Of a DNA stretch of 64,000 nucleotides, positions 24,601 through 36,600 are shown one piece after another; position 1 is the stretch's first letter, and each line of letters opens with the position of its first letter. Below the pieces are notes generated by a model. That model worked only from the letters and a program-made list of their open reading frames with translations. It was not told the origin of the DNA and searched no databases. The DNA is taken from positions 95,943,432-96,007,431 of the forward strand of contig OZ024933.1 in the NCBI GenBank assembly GCA_964017235.1, written 5' to 3'. The position numbers and the translations under genes are program-made. The DNA is from Sabellastarte sp. h YS-2021 (lineage: Eukaryota; Annelida; Polychaeta; Sabellida; Sabellidae).

Positions 24601-27600
24601 TCCTTGCAATTTTCAAAAAAATTTCCCCTCCCCAAAAATGGCGGCCATTTTGAATTTTCGGATTTTTGCCAAAAAATGGCAAAACACAAATTGGCTTTTA
24701 TCTCCTTAACCGTGCGAGATAGAGCAATTTCGTCGAAATTTTCGACCCACAGGGTATGTAAGGAAGGTACTCTTTGCAATTCTCAAAAAAATTTCCCCTC
24801 CCCAAAAATGGCGGCCATTTTGTATTTTCGGATTTTTGCCAAAAATGGCAAAACACAAAATTGCTTCTATCTCCTTAACCGTGCGAGATAGAGCGATTTC
24901 GTCGAAATTTTTGACCCATAGGGTATCTGAGGAAGGTACTCTGCAATTTTCAAAAAATTTTCCCCTCCCCAAAAATGGTGGCCATTTTGAATTTTCGAAT
25001 TTTTGGCAAAAATGTCAAAACACAAAATTGCTTCTATCTCCTTAACCGTGCGAGATAGAGCGATTTCGTCGCAATTTTCGACCCACAGGGTATCTAACCA
25101 AGGTACTCTTTGCAATTTTCAAAAAAATTTCCCCTCCCCAAAAATGGCGGCCATTTTGTATTTTCGGATTTTTGCCAAAAATGGCAAAACACAAAATTGC
25201 TTCTATCTCCCTTAACTGTGCGAGATAGAGCGATTTCGTCGCAATTTTCGACCCACAGGGTATGTAAGGAAGGTACTCCTTGCAATTTTCAAAAAAATTT
25301 CCCCTCCCCAAAAATGGCGGCCATTTTGAATTTTCGGATTTTTGCCAAAAAATGGCAAAACACAAATTGGCTTTTATCTCCTTAACCGTGCGAGATAGAG
25401 CAATTTCGTCGAAATTTTCGACCCATAGGGTATCTCAGGAATGTAGTCTTTTCAATTTTCAAAAAATTTTCCCCTCCCCAAAAATGGCGGCCATTTTGAA
25501 TTTTCAAATTTTTGCCAAAAATGGCAAAACACAAAATTGCTTCTATCTCCTTAACTGTGCGAGATAGAGCGATTTCGTCACAATTATCGACCCACAGGGT
25601 ATCTAAGGAAGGTAATCTTTGCAATTTTCAAAAAAATTTCCCCTCCCCAAAAATGGCGGCCATTTTGTATTTTCGGATTTTTGCCAAAAATGGCAAAACA
25701 CAAAATTGCTTCTATCTCCTTAACCGTGCAAGATAGAGTGATTTCGTCGAAATTTTCGACCCACAGGGTATCTAAGGAAAGTACTCTTTTCAATTTTCAA
25801 AAATTTTCCCCTCCCCAAAAATGGCGGCCATTTTGAATTTTCGAATTTTTGCCAAAAATGGCAAAACACAAATTTGCTTCTATCTCCTTAACCGTGCGAG
25901 ATAGAGCGATTTCATCGAAATTTTCGACCCACAGGGTATCTAGGGAAGGTACTCCTTGCAATTTTCAAAAAATTTTCCCCTCCCCAAAAATGGCGGCCAT
26001 TTTGAATTTTCGGATTTTTGCCAAAAATGGCAAAACACAAATTGGCTTTTATCTCCTTAACCGTGCGAGATAGTGCAATTTCGTCGAAATTTTTGACCCA
26101 CAGGGTATCTCAGGAATGTATTCTTTTCAATTTTCAAAAAATTTTCCCCTCCCCAAAAATGGCGGCCATTTTGAATTTTCGAATTTTTGCCAAAAATGGC
26201 AAAACACAAAATTGCTTCTATCTCCTTTACTGTGCAAGATAGAGCGATTTCGTCACAATTTTCGACCCACAGGATATCTAAGGAAGGTACTCTTTGCAAT
26301 TTTCAAAAAATTTTCCCCTCCCCAAAAATGGCGGCCATTTTGTATTTTCGAATTTCTACCCAACCAATGCAAAAAGGCATGAAACTGAAATAATTTACAT
26401 GTATACTAATAAATATTTAAGCATCATTGCTATATTTTACAGATGAAACAGGGCCTTGTAAGATTACTGTACAATTTTTGCAAAAGGTTGATAGGGTGGA
26501 CATTACACATGATAATGTGTGTTCTTCTATGCTATCCTGTTTCTATTCATATGTCGCAGGTACAAGCAACAGGGCGTCCTATTTCTAGTTTTGAATATGC
26601 TGCAGTGCCATTTCAACCAATCAGAGAGGTCACATGACCAAAATTGCCTTTTTTTGATGGGTAAGCTTGTCCAGATGATAACTTGAAAGGGATTTTATCA
26701 ATTCACTTGAAACTTGGCAAATATATCCATTCTATTAAAATCTGGAAATCATTAGATTTTGGCATTGATTGGTTAAGAAATGGCAGAGTAATTAATGATC
26801 AATTAATCATTACATATTTCTAAATAAGGAAAACACAAAAATGCTTATATCTCGAAAACCGTGCTAGATAGAGCGATTTCGATGAAATTTTTGACACAGG
26901 GTATCTCTGCAGAGTGGCCATCACAATTTTCAAAAAAAATTTGTCTCGCCCAAAATGGCGGCCATTTCGAATTTTTTGCAAAAATTGCAAAACACAAAAA
27001 TGCTTATATCTCGAAAGCTGTGCTAGATAGAGCGATTTTGACGAAATGTTTGAACCGTAGGGTATCTCTGCAGAGAAGCTATCTCAATTTTCAAAAAAAA
27101 TTTTGTCTTGCCCAAAATGGCGGCCTTTTTTAATTTTCGAATGTTTCGCAAAAATTGCAAAACACAAAAATGCTTATATCTCGAAAACCGTGCTAGATAG
27201 AGCAGACTACGCAGACTTTGGTTGCCACAACAGTATAAGGCTACAAGCAGAGCATTTTCTTAATACTTTAGCACTCAGCTTTATATCCTTTTCGGGACGC
27301 TTTGTTTTTGCTGCAAAAACATTATCCTTTTTTGTTGCAAGCGATCCTCTAGTTTTATTTATTTATTTTTTGATGATGATGATTTTAGATTAGCATTGAG
27401 CGCTACATATGCATGTACTGAATCTTTTTCACTTACCAGTATCTTTGACTGTGTATCCATTATGATAGAAAGACCTTATTGACCCACATATAGAAGTATT
27501 TGTGAAGTTTAAGATTTCAAAGGTTGATGATTTTCTGTTATTGTTCACTTATTTTTTTTATGTATTGCTATTTTAAGTGTTTATTAAATATTCCATAAAC

Positions 27601-30600
27601 AACAAACAGTATGTTGTAAGGAATTTAATGAAAACAATGAAATAATATCAAATTGCTCAGATTTGTTAGGTATAATTTTACTTCAGTTGACAATATTAAT
27701 AACTAATTACAATGTTACACATAATTATTATTAGATAGGTGTGCTGTACTGGCACATTAACAATACTTTATAACGCTATTTTAAACCTATAACGCCTTTA
27801 AAAATCATGTTATTGAACTGTTATTGTGATATTTATGAGTGGAGGCCTGACAGTCTGATCCGATAATTAAGTGTAAACTGATATAACATACCTTGTTGAT
27901 CCTCGCAGAGAATACTGATACAGGTGATATGAAGCAATCTTTATGTTGAAAAAATTTCACAAACTTACAGCACATATGATGTGCTATTGCGCATTAGAGT
28001 GCCCTTAATAAAATGGAGGTTAAAAGCTATAAAGGTCCAGTTAGAATTAGAATTTCACAGAGCTCTAGTTAAAATGACATAACCTGACTATTTGTGGACT
28101 GATTTGAACCTACTTTTTGCACCATTTTGTTCAAAAATTCATTATGCACTGATGCATAAGTGAAAAAATGCAATGATTCATATAACCAACTGACGAATGT
28201 TTAAGCCTTCAGACTGCGGTGTTGTGTTATAATGTCCCATATATGTAATTTGGAGAGAAAATTTGTTGATTCTAATTAGGTAATATCTTAACAAAATGGA
28301 AATTATCAATAAAATATGCACTCATGTCATTTCTTGTAGTCTTTAAAAATTAAAATAATTTTGTGTCACATTTTCAATGACTCTGGTTCATACCTATCTT
28401 GACTAAGCAAGCTATTATTCTTCACCTATATGTCTGTATCTTGCAAGCGTGTGGCTCAAGTAGTTTTTTAAAAAAAAAAATTTTCAAAATGAGAAGAAAC
28501 TGACAAACAATAAGCCTGGTCTCTATGTGAAGAACATAGGGTGTAATCAGGGTGTTCTTCAGTGGGTGTTAATTTCAGACCTGGCTATAGTTTGTTTAAA
28601 GTACAGTACTGAATGTCGATTTGTCAAAGTTGGAGTTTAACATCCTGTCCAACAGCAAGGGTCATATTGGGACAGGGTCCTTAGCCTGCTAACCCACTTG
28701 GCTACTGTGGACCTCGAGTGTCTACAGGTAATTTCTTACAATTATATTGGGTTAATTTCTAAATTCTAACCTAGCTGTACTTTGTAAATGTATGGTACTT
28801 AGTCTCTAATTGCAATGTCTTACAATTTTATGCTGTTAATTTAAAACCTTGCTGTATTTTGTAAATACACATTACTGTGTAGTGTCTTTTAGTAATGTCT
28901 TACAATTGTATTGTTTTTCAGCCAGGTACTATGATAGAATGGGGCAATAACTGGTGAGTCGTTTTGATTAGTTTTATTTGCTTTCTGTAATTCTCAGAAA
29001 TCAGTATTCTTTATGTCCTCTCTGGAATAAATATTAATAGGATATTTTGATATGATTTCTCAAAGACAGTTTGATTTCTCAAAGACAAGTTTACTTTTTA
29101 TGAAAAATATTTATTGATATTGAATGAAGGACATGAAGTAGTCAAAATAAGATGATAATTAATTTATTTTATGTGTCTAAATAAAGTCAGTTGACAAATG
29201 AAAAGTTGTATATTTAAAGTACTTGTGGTTTTTCTATGCAGCTCTATTTAATTTTTATCACTGTAAATCATCATTTACCAAAACAGCCAATATTGTTTAA
29301 AAATAAATACCATTGATTTATCCCACTTCTGTCATGCTAACAGACACACAAATTTCAGGCCAAGCATATCTGTTTAATTGGTTTCCTCCTTAATATCTTT
29401 GGAGGTCAATGTTGTGAGATTCAGCTGTGCAGTTGTTATATGTGTCAGTGTATTGAGCATCACTAAGCGACCTTATGTTGTTCTTATGTTTCTTCACCTG
29501 GGAGTCTGGCAGTGCAAAGGTTATGTGCTCTATAGGTATGATTTGATTACATTGTGAAAATAAAGTAACCTTCACCTAACCTGCTACTGGATATTCCCCA
29601 TTTTCCCCATTGTGGCCCAAAGTCCAGCAATCAATGGTAAGGTGTACTTTGCAAGTGCTGTGCCTTTTGGCTGCCGTCTAACTCCTTTGTGTTATTTATT
29701 TTCATGGCTTATATGTATAATATCATTAAGCCTCTCTAGTAGTAATTTCACCACTGGTTAAATTTGTCTGCATATATCTGTCATTATCTTAACGTTATTG
29801 TTATACCTTTAGCACCCCCCCCCCCCCCCCCAAAAAAAAAAAAAAAAAAAGAGTGACTCTGTGTAGAGTTAGCAATGATATAAGCAGGAACTGGACATGT
29901 ATGTTGTGTACCTTGGTTAAATAAGTGACACTGATACTGTCATTTGGCCTCTTCAGTTTTCAACAACATAAGCGGAAAACCTAATAATCAGCCATAATGC
30001 TTTATCCCTGCCTCTGCAGTAATTTCCAGACCTTGAGTCTTTTTGGGATCAGATTCCCTACACAGCAGTAGACTATACAACAGATGTTCTTGACTCTAGC
30101 ACTGTTATACTATGTATATTTTCTCCCACAGCTTTTCCACCAGGGTAGTAGAAATAAACCTTTTTTGTTTTCTCTTGCTGTATGCTTATAAATATACATA
30201 AAGAATAAAAAATTATGATACACCAAAAAAAAAAAAAAAAAAAACCACCACCACAGAAACTTGTCACAGTTAATAGTGGTAAATGTGTCCGCAATGATTT
30301 TTCTCAGAAAAGTATCCTGGATTAAAATTCTTTATGTTTTATCAGTGAAATAAAGTAAAACCAAGCCAAGAAGCAGCATTATTCTGTTCATCTCGCAATT
30401 GTTATCTTTTCAGTACCTACTTGCTAGGGCTGTGATTAGATAATCAGGTATCCAAAAAAGATGGATGGAGTTTATTGAAAAACTGTGTAGAAGCTAATAA
30501 ATTGGGTACTCTTAAAACTATTGTTAATACTCTTATTCTCAACCCTGTTTTTTTAATTGTTCTGAATTGCCAAAAGAAACACAAAAATTAAAAAAAAAAT

Positions 30601-33600
30601 GACCATACAGTAAACACCTGCATTGACATAACTTAAACACTATATATATGGGTAATCTACTTATAATCCTTCCTCCTGCCCTCCTTAGACACATGTTTAG
30701 TGGTATTGCACAATTCAAACTATACAGCAAGAAAATAATGATATTGCTTGCAACTATATACATCATGTTAATGTAGCTTAAGTGCTATTCATTTCCCATC
30801 TCCAAACTCATGATTTTCACCAGAGTGCACAGCTTTAAGCAAAAGAAAAGAGATTTATTATACATCAGTGTGTTTTTCAAATGTAGCTTAATCGCTGTGC
30901 TTTAGCAAATTTTTCAGACAGGACAAGGGTCAAGCTGCTCACACAGAATAATAAAGACATGGTTCACTACAATAAACACTTTCTCTGAATGTGACTAGAA
31001 TGATTGTAAAGTAAGAAATGTGAAAATCACCACAGTATGTGACTGAAATTGCTAGTGAGGATACCAACCTTCTATTTTCTTGGCTTGTGGGGAAATTTTT
31101 CAAACATTTGTGACTTTTGTGACAACATTAGACCCCTGCAGCCATATTCACTAAAGATCTTTGCCAAGTCTTTGGCATAACTTTTCTATACATATATAGC
31201 CGACTCAAGCCAAACACTGGGCTAAGAGCCCAAGACCTCTTCTGAATATGGCCCCTGATCTCTTACATGGCAAAATTGGTAGGAATTTTTATTGTTTTGT
31301 TTTGCTTTTAAATGGGCACCTCTGCGACAAATGCCATGAATTTCACATTTATTGCTCTAAACTTTTAAATCTTTTTGCAGCAGGGTGCTTGTCCTCAGGC
31401 TGTTCAAGGATAAATATTCTGAATATTATGTGTGTGTGTGTGTGAATTTGGCTTTACCTTTCCCCCCTGTAAAACTTCGCGTTTTTCTGACAGGGCTCGG
31501 GGTATCAAGTTACGCAAGGAGGAAGGAGAAGCAGTGGCAGGCTACTTCTCCAATATCGGGGATGGAAATGTAGCCCACCATATCTGGGGTGAGTCTCCCC
31601 TAGCAACGGGAGAGAGAATTTCAGATGACGGGAATGAAAAATGATTCTTTTAATTGCCTAAAACTGCAGAATTCACCTGTTGCAAGTGCTATATTATTGG
31701 GTAAAAAGTTAAAATTTGACATGCAGGGTCAATATACGTGATGTTTTCAGGCTAACATTTAGGCTTATAGGCTGGTGCTTGTTGATTAAGGTGAAGAGAT
31801 TTAGAAACATAGGATAATGGATAAGTGTTCAGTTTAGAATTATACAGTTTACAGTTACAGGTTATGGGTTAAGGTTTAATGTTATAAGGTAGTGGCTATG
31901 GGTGAAGATTCTAGGGTTATTTGTAGTGAATTTTATATTTATTTACAAACACAATTGTGAGCAGTGATATCTCATGTTTTCAAATAAAATCTGCAAGTTT
32001 CTTGCAACAAGTGAGATCTGCAGATATTCTAATTTTTGGCTTTGCTAAAGTGTGTAATCACGTATTGTGGTGTCTGTGTCACAGGGTTGCAGTTCAGTGC
32101 TAGAATACTTTGAAATACTTTGGTACAGGTTTTCCCCTGCATGAATGTCAGGTGTGAGGTTGATTTTGATGTAGTATAATATAGACAATGTTTATCAGAG
32201 CCAAATTGTACTTTCTGAACCCCTTTTAAGCTTGTATATAGTTTATATGTTACTCCCACTTTTCTTATGATTTGGGAATTTTCCAGGAAAGTGATTATTT
32301 GGAGAAATTGATAATTCCACATATATAGGTTCAATCATAGCAATCTCTTTTATCTGGTCATGTTGGATAACAGAAAGCTTGTTAAAATAGAAGAGACATT
32401 TCCATATAACACAACAGGGAAATATTATTTTTTTTGTCAGATCATAAAGATTCTATCATATGCACTATTGAATCACTACCAGCACGGAAATTAACCATTC
32501 CAGAAATGTAATTAAATTCATTGCCCTCGGTTGTTTGGACAGAGTATTGTTTTCAAACCGATATAGATGTTTACTATTTGAATGTGGATCTGGCATCAAC
32601 TTAGAAATATTTAATTAATTGTAATGACAGTGTTACCAATAAACTGGGCATTCAATTAAAGAATGGGTGAATCTTCAAACTGTGAAATTATGTAATTTTT
32701 ACAGGAAGTATTTGTGCACTGTATTTACAGCCCTTTTATGTTGTTTTTCTACTAATATAAGGAATCACCTGACCTCTTTTTCTCAGCAAACAAATTGTAT
32801 TTTTCTGTCTTTCTTGTGCATATATCCTTGAATTCATTTTGAGAAGAAAAATCAAGTATTTCTAACCTGTATTTCCTGTTGTGAAGCTTTGGTTATCACA
32901 TACTGGAGGTAAATTAACAAAATGCAGAAATTACATCAAATTTAGTGGTGATAATTTTTTCATGCTCGTCATTTTTGTAATAAAAAATTATTGAAGGAAA
33001 TATTGGCATTACAGATAGCTTTGCAATGGTTGTTTTTGATTATTTTGGTAACCTTGTTTGGGTTTGTATATAAGATGAGAAAGAGGTTTAGGAACTCTGA
33101 AAAGCAATTTCACAGGTTCAATTTTTTTAGAAAGAAAAAGAAATGAAAGTGTTACAATATTTGTATGTACACTTATAAGATTAATTAAATTTAAATCATT
33201 TTAAATATCATATTAAAACTCTTTCAGTGATTCTACATGACTTAAAAATGCAAAATTGTTGTCTATGTCAAAGTCAATTTATTGTAAGCATATTGCCTCT
33301 TGTTCATTTGCAACATGCAGAGAAAAAAAATTGAATCCTTTTTATTGTGATAGAAATTTTAAAAAAAACCAGCAGAATTTTAAATTCTTGAAACACTACA
33401 AAAGATTGATATATGTATTGTTAGTATTTGAAATTCTGTCAGATTTTAGTTTCTGTCAAGATTCAGTATAGATTCTGTGTATCCATATTCTCAATTGTAC
33501 CAAGTTTTGAATTAAGTTTTACACATCCTAAACACCATAAGCTGCTTAGTGCTTGTTTTTGTTGATTTTGTTCGGAAGACATGTTGACGTATTGTTCAAG

Positions 33601-36600
33601 GTAGTTTGTAGTTAATGCTATGAGTTGACATTCTGGCTTGGTACTTTTGAGGTGTGCTTGTCTTGTACATGTATATTGTTCCTGTTTTCTATCATAGCCA
33701 ACATTCTCAAAGCACCTCAAATGAAGGCAAAAGATTGATATTACTTAACAATGGCAAGTTTTCAAATTGTACCAGTTGTATTCAACGTCAAAGTATTATC
33801 TGAGTATGAATGACATAATTATAGATTTACAACTTCACCACAAGCCAAAATGATGCCAACCATCAAGTTAACCATTCTACAGTTGGGACAAAAACACAGT
33901 TGATGATAAATATTAAATGGGTGATTGATGATTAACAAATTTTAAATTAACGCTAGCAGTTGAAGTTCGACGATAAAATAAACAAGGATTGTGTTTTATT
34001 GGTAAGTTAGTATCCTGCGAGATTATGCCTTCCAAATTTTTAAAATGATTCGTGATCTTATGCGATTATGTCTTTGTTGATACTCAAAGAAAAATTATTA
34101 TAAATGACCTTTGTCAGGTCTGATCTTAACTTCCTAAAACAACAGAACTATTATTCTGTAACTAGTATTTCCATACAAAGTTAAAGAATTTGCATTTAAT
34201 TTGAAGGGAAGTCTATTTTACAGCATTCTAAATGAGTGGGAATTACATGCTGTGTAAAATACACTTAAGTACCTGGATGAAAGTTTAAAGCCATAAATGC
34301 CTCAAAGATTGTTTGTGCCAAGAATGAATAGTTCCTTGAATTAAAAATGCCAGGCATAATAAATAAATAATTTGAAAATTTTAGCACTTTTAAAGGGGTT
34401 ATTTCAATGTTTCCCAGATTGGTTGCCATGGTTTCATCTACACAGCTTTCAGTGTGAACGTCTGTCCCATTTCTATCTAAGTTGGGGCTGTAAAATCAAG
34501 CATCTATCGTACTCATTATTGGTCCTTTAGGTTAGAAATGTAAAAGAATCTATAGGAAACCATTGGTCGTTTCTTTCATGTCAACTGAATATTTCAAAGG
34601 ATAAAGGTGCTTATTATTGGTCCCAGAGGTTTGCCATGTGAAAGTGTGCATCTTTTTCAATGCACAGCTTCAGCAGAAATGCATAATGTAGGAAATCATC
34701 CACTGCTACCTTGGGTGAAATATAGGGTTCTTTTTCTTTCCAGTGGACACAAAATGCATCATTTGCCTGATGACCTCTTTCTAGTTATTGTGTATTATTG
34801 TATATTTTGTAATTTTGCTGCATTATCCTCTTTAAGAGCTGGGGCAATGAGGATCCACCAGTTACTGTCATTTCACCTTTGTGGCTTCCAGTTGGTTTCA
34901 TTGTAAGCACGGTATATGTAAAATTCACTTGTTGCACACCTTGTTAGCAAGGCCATATACTATCTATTGGTTATTGAATTTACCTTTTTGCTTCATGCTG
35001 ATTGCTGAATTTAAGGGCCAAAGCGATGAGAATCCGCCTGCAGGAAACCGCCCCGGTGGCTGGCTATTTCTCTAACATTGGAGAGCTGTATAATGCTCAT
35101 CACCTGTGGGGTAGGTCCAGACAAAGGTGACTGAAAGCTTAGCCACATATCCACTCAAATTTACTGCCATGTGAAATACTAGGGCATAGTCGGTGCAAAA
35201 CCATGGCTGTACTATAGATATGTCATCATTTTCACCAGAATCTGCCATGGCAGTTAGGACAAGTGGTAATTTTTGTACCCAGGTAATCTTTTTGGCCATT
35301 TTTGTGCTCTCTCAATAAGGAATAATTTCAGACATGAAACAATGTAAAAAATAATGAGCTACTGCTTTAAAAACTTTGGTTGACTTGTTTTTAGAGCAAT
35401 CTTGAGTATAGTTTTTATGTAAGAAACTGCTACTATTTATCCAGAAAAGAATACTCTTTCCTTTTTACTCTTTTCTTTGTAATAATGATTCTGTTATTTA
35501 ATGAATATAACGTTCTTCCAATTACACAAGGGAAACAATTATGTTTATTGCATCAGCCACAGCTATTACTTCCAACTTTGATCTGGATTCTGTGTCCATT
35601 TGAAAATTGTTTTACTCAGTTGAATGACCATTACTGGTGCAGGATGGCTGCATTTGTTCAATTTTAATAGGTTCAATGAACCATCAAATTTGCTTGATTT
35701 TCAACATTATTATCGGACATGTTACCTTCAGCAATAAATTTCCTTACAAGTGGTAAAATTTTCAGATATGTGGCTAATCTTGGATTGTTCTCTTTGGACA
35801 AAAAACCTTGCCTTTTCTCCTTTAAGCCAGTTACATCCATTTGCTTTATGAAAGTAAGGAGTTTTCACATATGTGGCTTATCTGACACTTGTTATCTTTT
35901 GACCTCTGGCTTTGACCTCTGGCTTATATATCAGTTGTTGTACCTCTTTGCTTTGTGAAGTCTGTGTCTGCAGGATATTTGAGCATGGCCTCTAGTTTTG
36001 TTTTCCATGCCTGTGTAATCAGGAGTTTACACAAAGAACAACACTGTTTCAGTTCTGTATGCTTTTTGTTCTACCCCTTTGTAAGCTTGTGTCACGTCTC
36101 CCCCTTTTGTCTTCAGCTTTGTATTGTTTTGGAACTGTGGCCATGTAGTCAACAAATATATCCAGTGGCTGTATGATTTAATGATTAAGCTAATGATTAC
36201 CTCTTAAGATTTTTAAGACTCTGCTAGATGGAGGTCTCATTAGCTGGGTGGTAAATTTGATGGGCAAAATTCCTGATGGGCATTGTTCTGATGGACATAG
36301 TACATTATGGGCATTCTTCCTAATGGATATTCTTCATGGATTCGTAAATTTGGCATATGTTCACTTGACTCTTACTTTAATGGTCATGGGTTCAAATCCA
36401 ACATACAATTCACAAAGGACTTTTCCCGATATGATCTTAACTACTGAAGGGAATGCTAAGTTTAAAATAAAAGTTTTAAAAAAAATCATTTCAGTTGGCC
36501 CTTGACTGTTTTTTCATTGCTATTTCATTTCCTTCAGTTTTTTGTATGTGTCACAATATCCAAATATTGTTCATAATGATGTCACATTAGAAAATATTTA

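Larger units (their letters stand above)
22610..27352 (+). mobile_element. Helitron-like element, family II, copy 1 (interrupted by copy B of family I)
   Basis: The left part, 22610-22756, starts TTAAGCGTCCC and runs to CAGTAGCCTTAAGGAATT. It is then interrupted and resumes at 26589 with TTTTGAATATGCTGCAGTG, which is contiguous in the uninterrupted copy at 45603 (GGAATTTTTTTGAATATGCT). Two divergent monomers with the ATGGCGGCC box lie at 26830-27200. Sub-terminal GGGACGCTT is at 27294-27302 and the end CTCTAG precedes TTTT. Confidence 0.75.

Noticed and set aside
21201-26393. Dozens of 60-137-codon open frames on both strands with sequences such as [17 protein letters not shown] and [16 protein letters not shown]
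   Set aside because: They are translations of the same 169-bp monomer in different frames and orientations, recur at the monomer period, and have no start context or domain. The same holds for 42000-44450, 46000-46740 and 57800-58500.
23000-26400. Regular 169-bp repeats considered as a CRISPR-like array or centromeric satellite
   Set aside because: There is no short repeat plus unique spacer structure. The array lies inside an element with defined ends and in a gene intron, so it is an element-borne minisatellite.
29390-29575. 61-codon minus-strand frame in a NIPSNAP intron
   Set aside because: No domain, no splice context and within the length expected by chance for this composition.
31800-31925. 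GGTTATGGGTTAAGGTTTAA stretch resembling telomere-type repeats
   Set aside because: Units are irregular and T/G-rich rather than (TTAGGG)n.
35955-36030. AGYLS-like translation resembling AGYFS of the alternative NIPSNAP exons
   Set aside because: Only four residues match, there is no acceptor in the right phase and no HH-W segment. Chance similarity is likelier than another relic exon.
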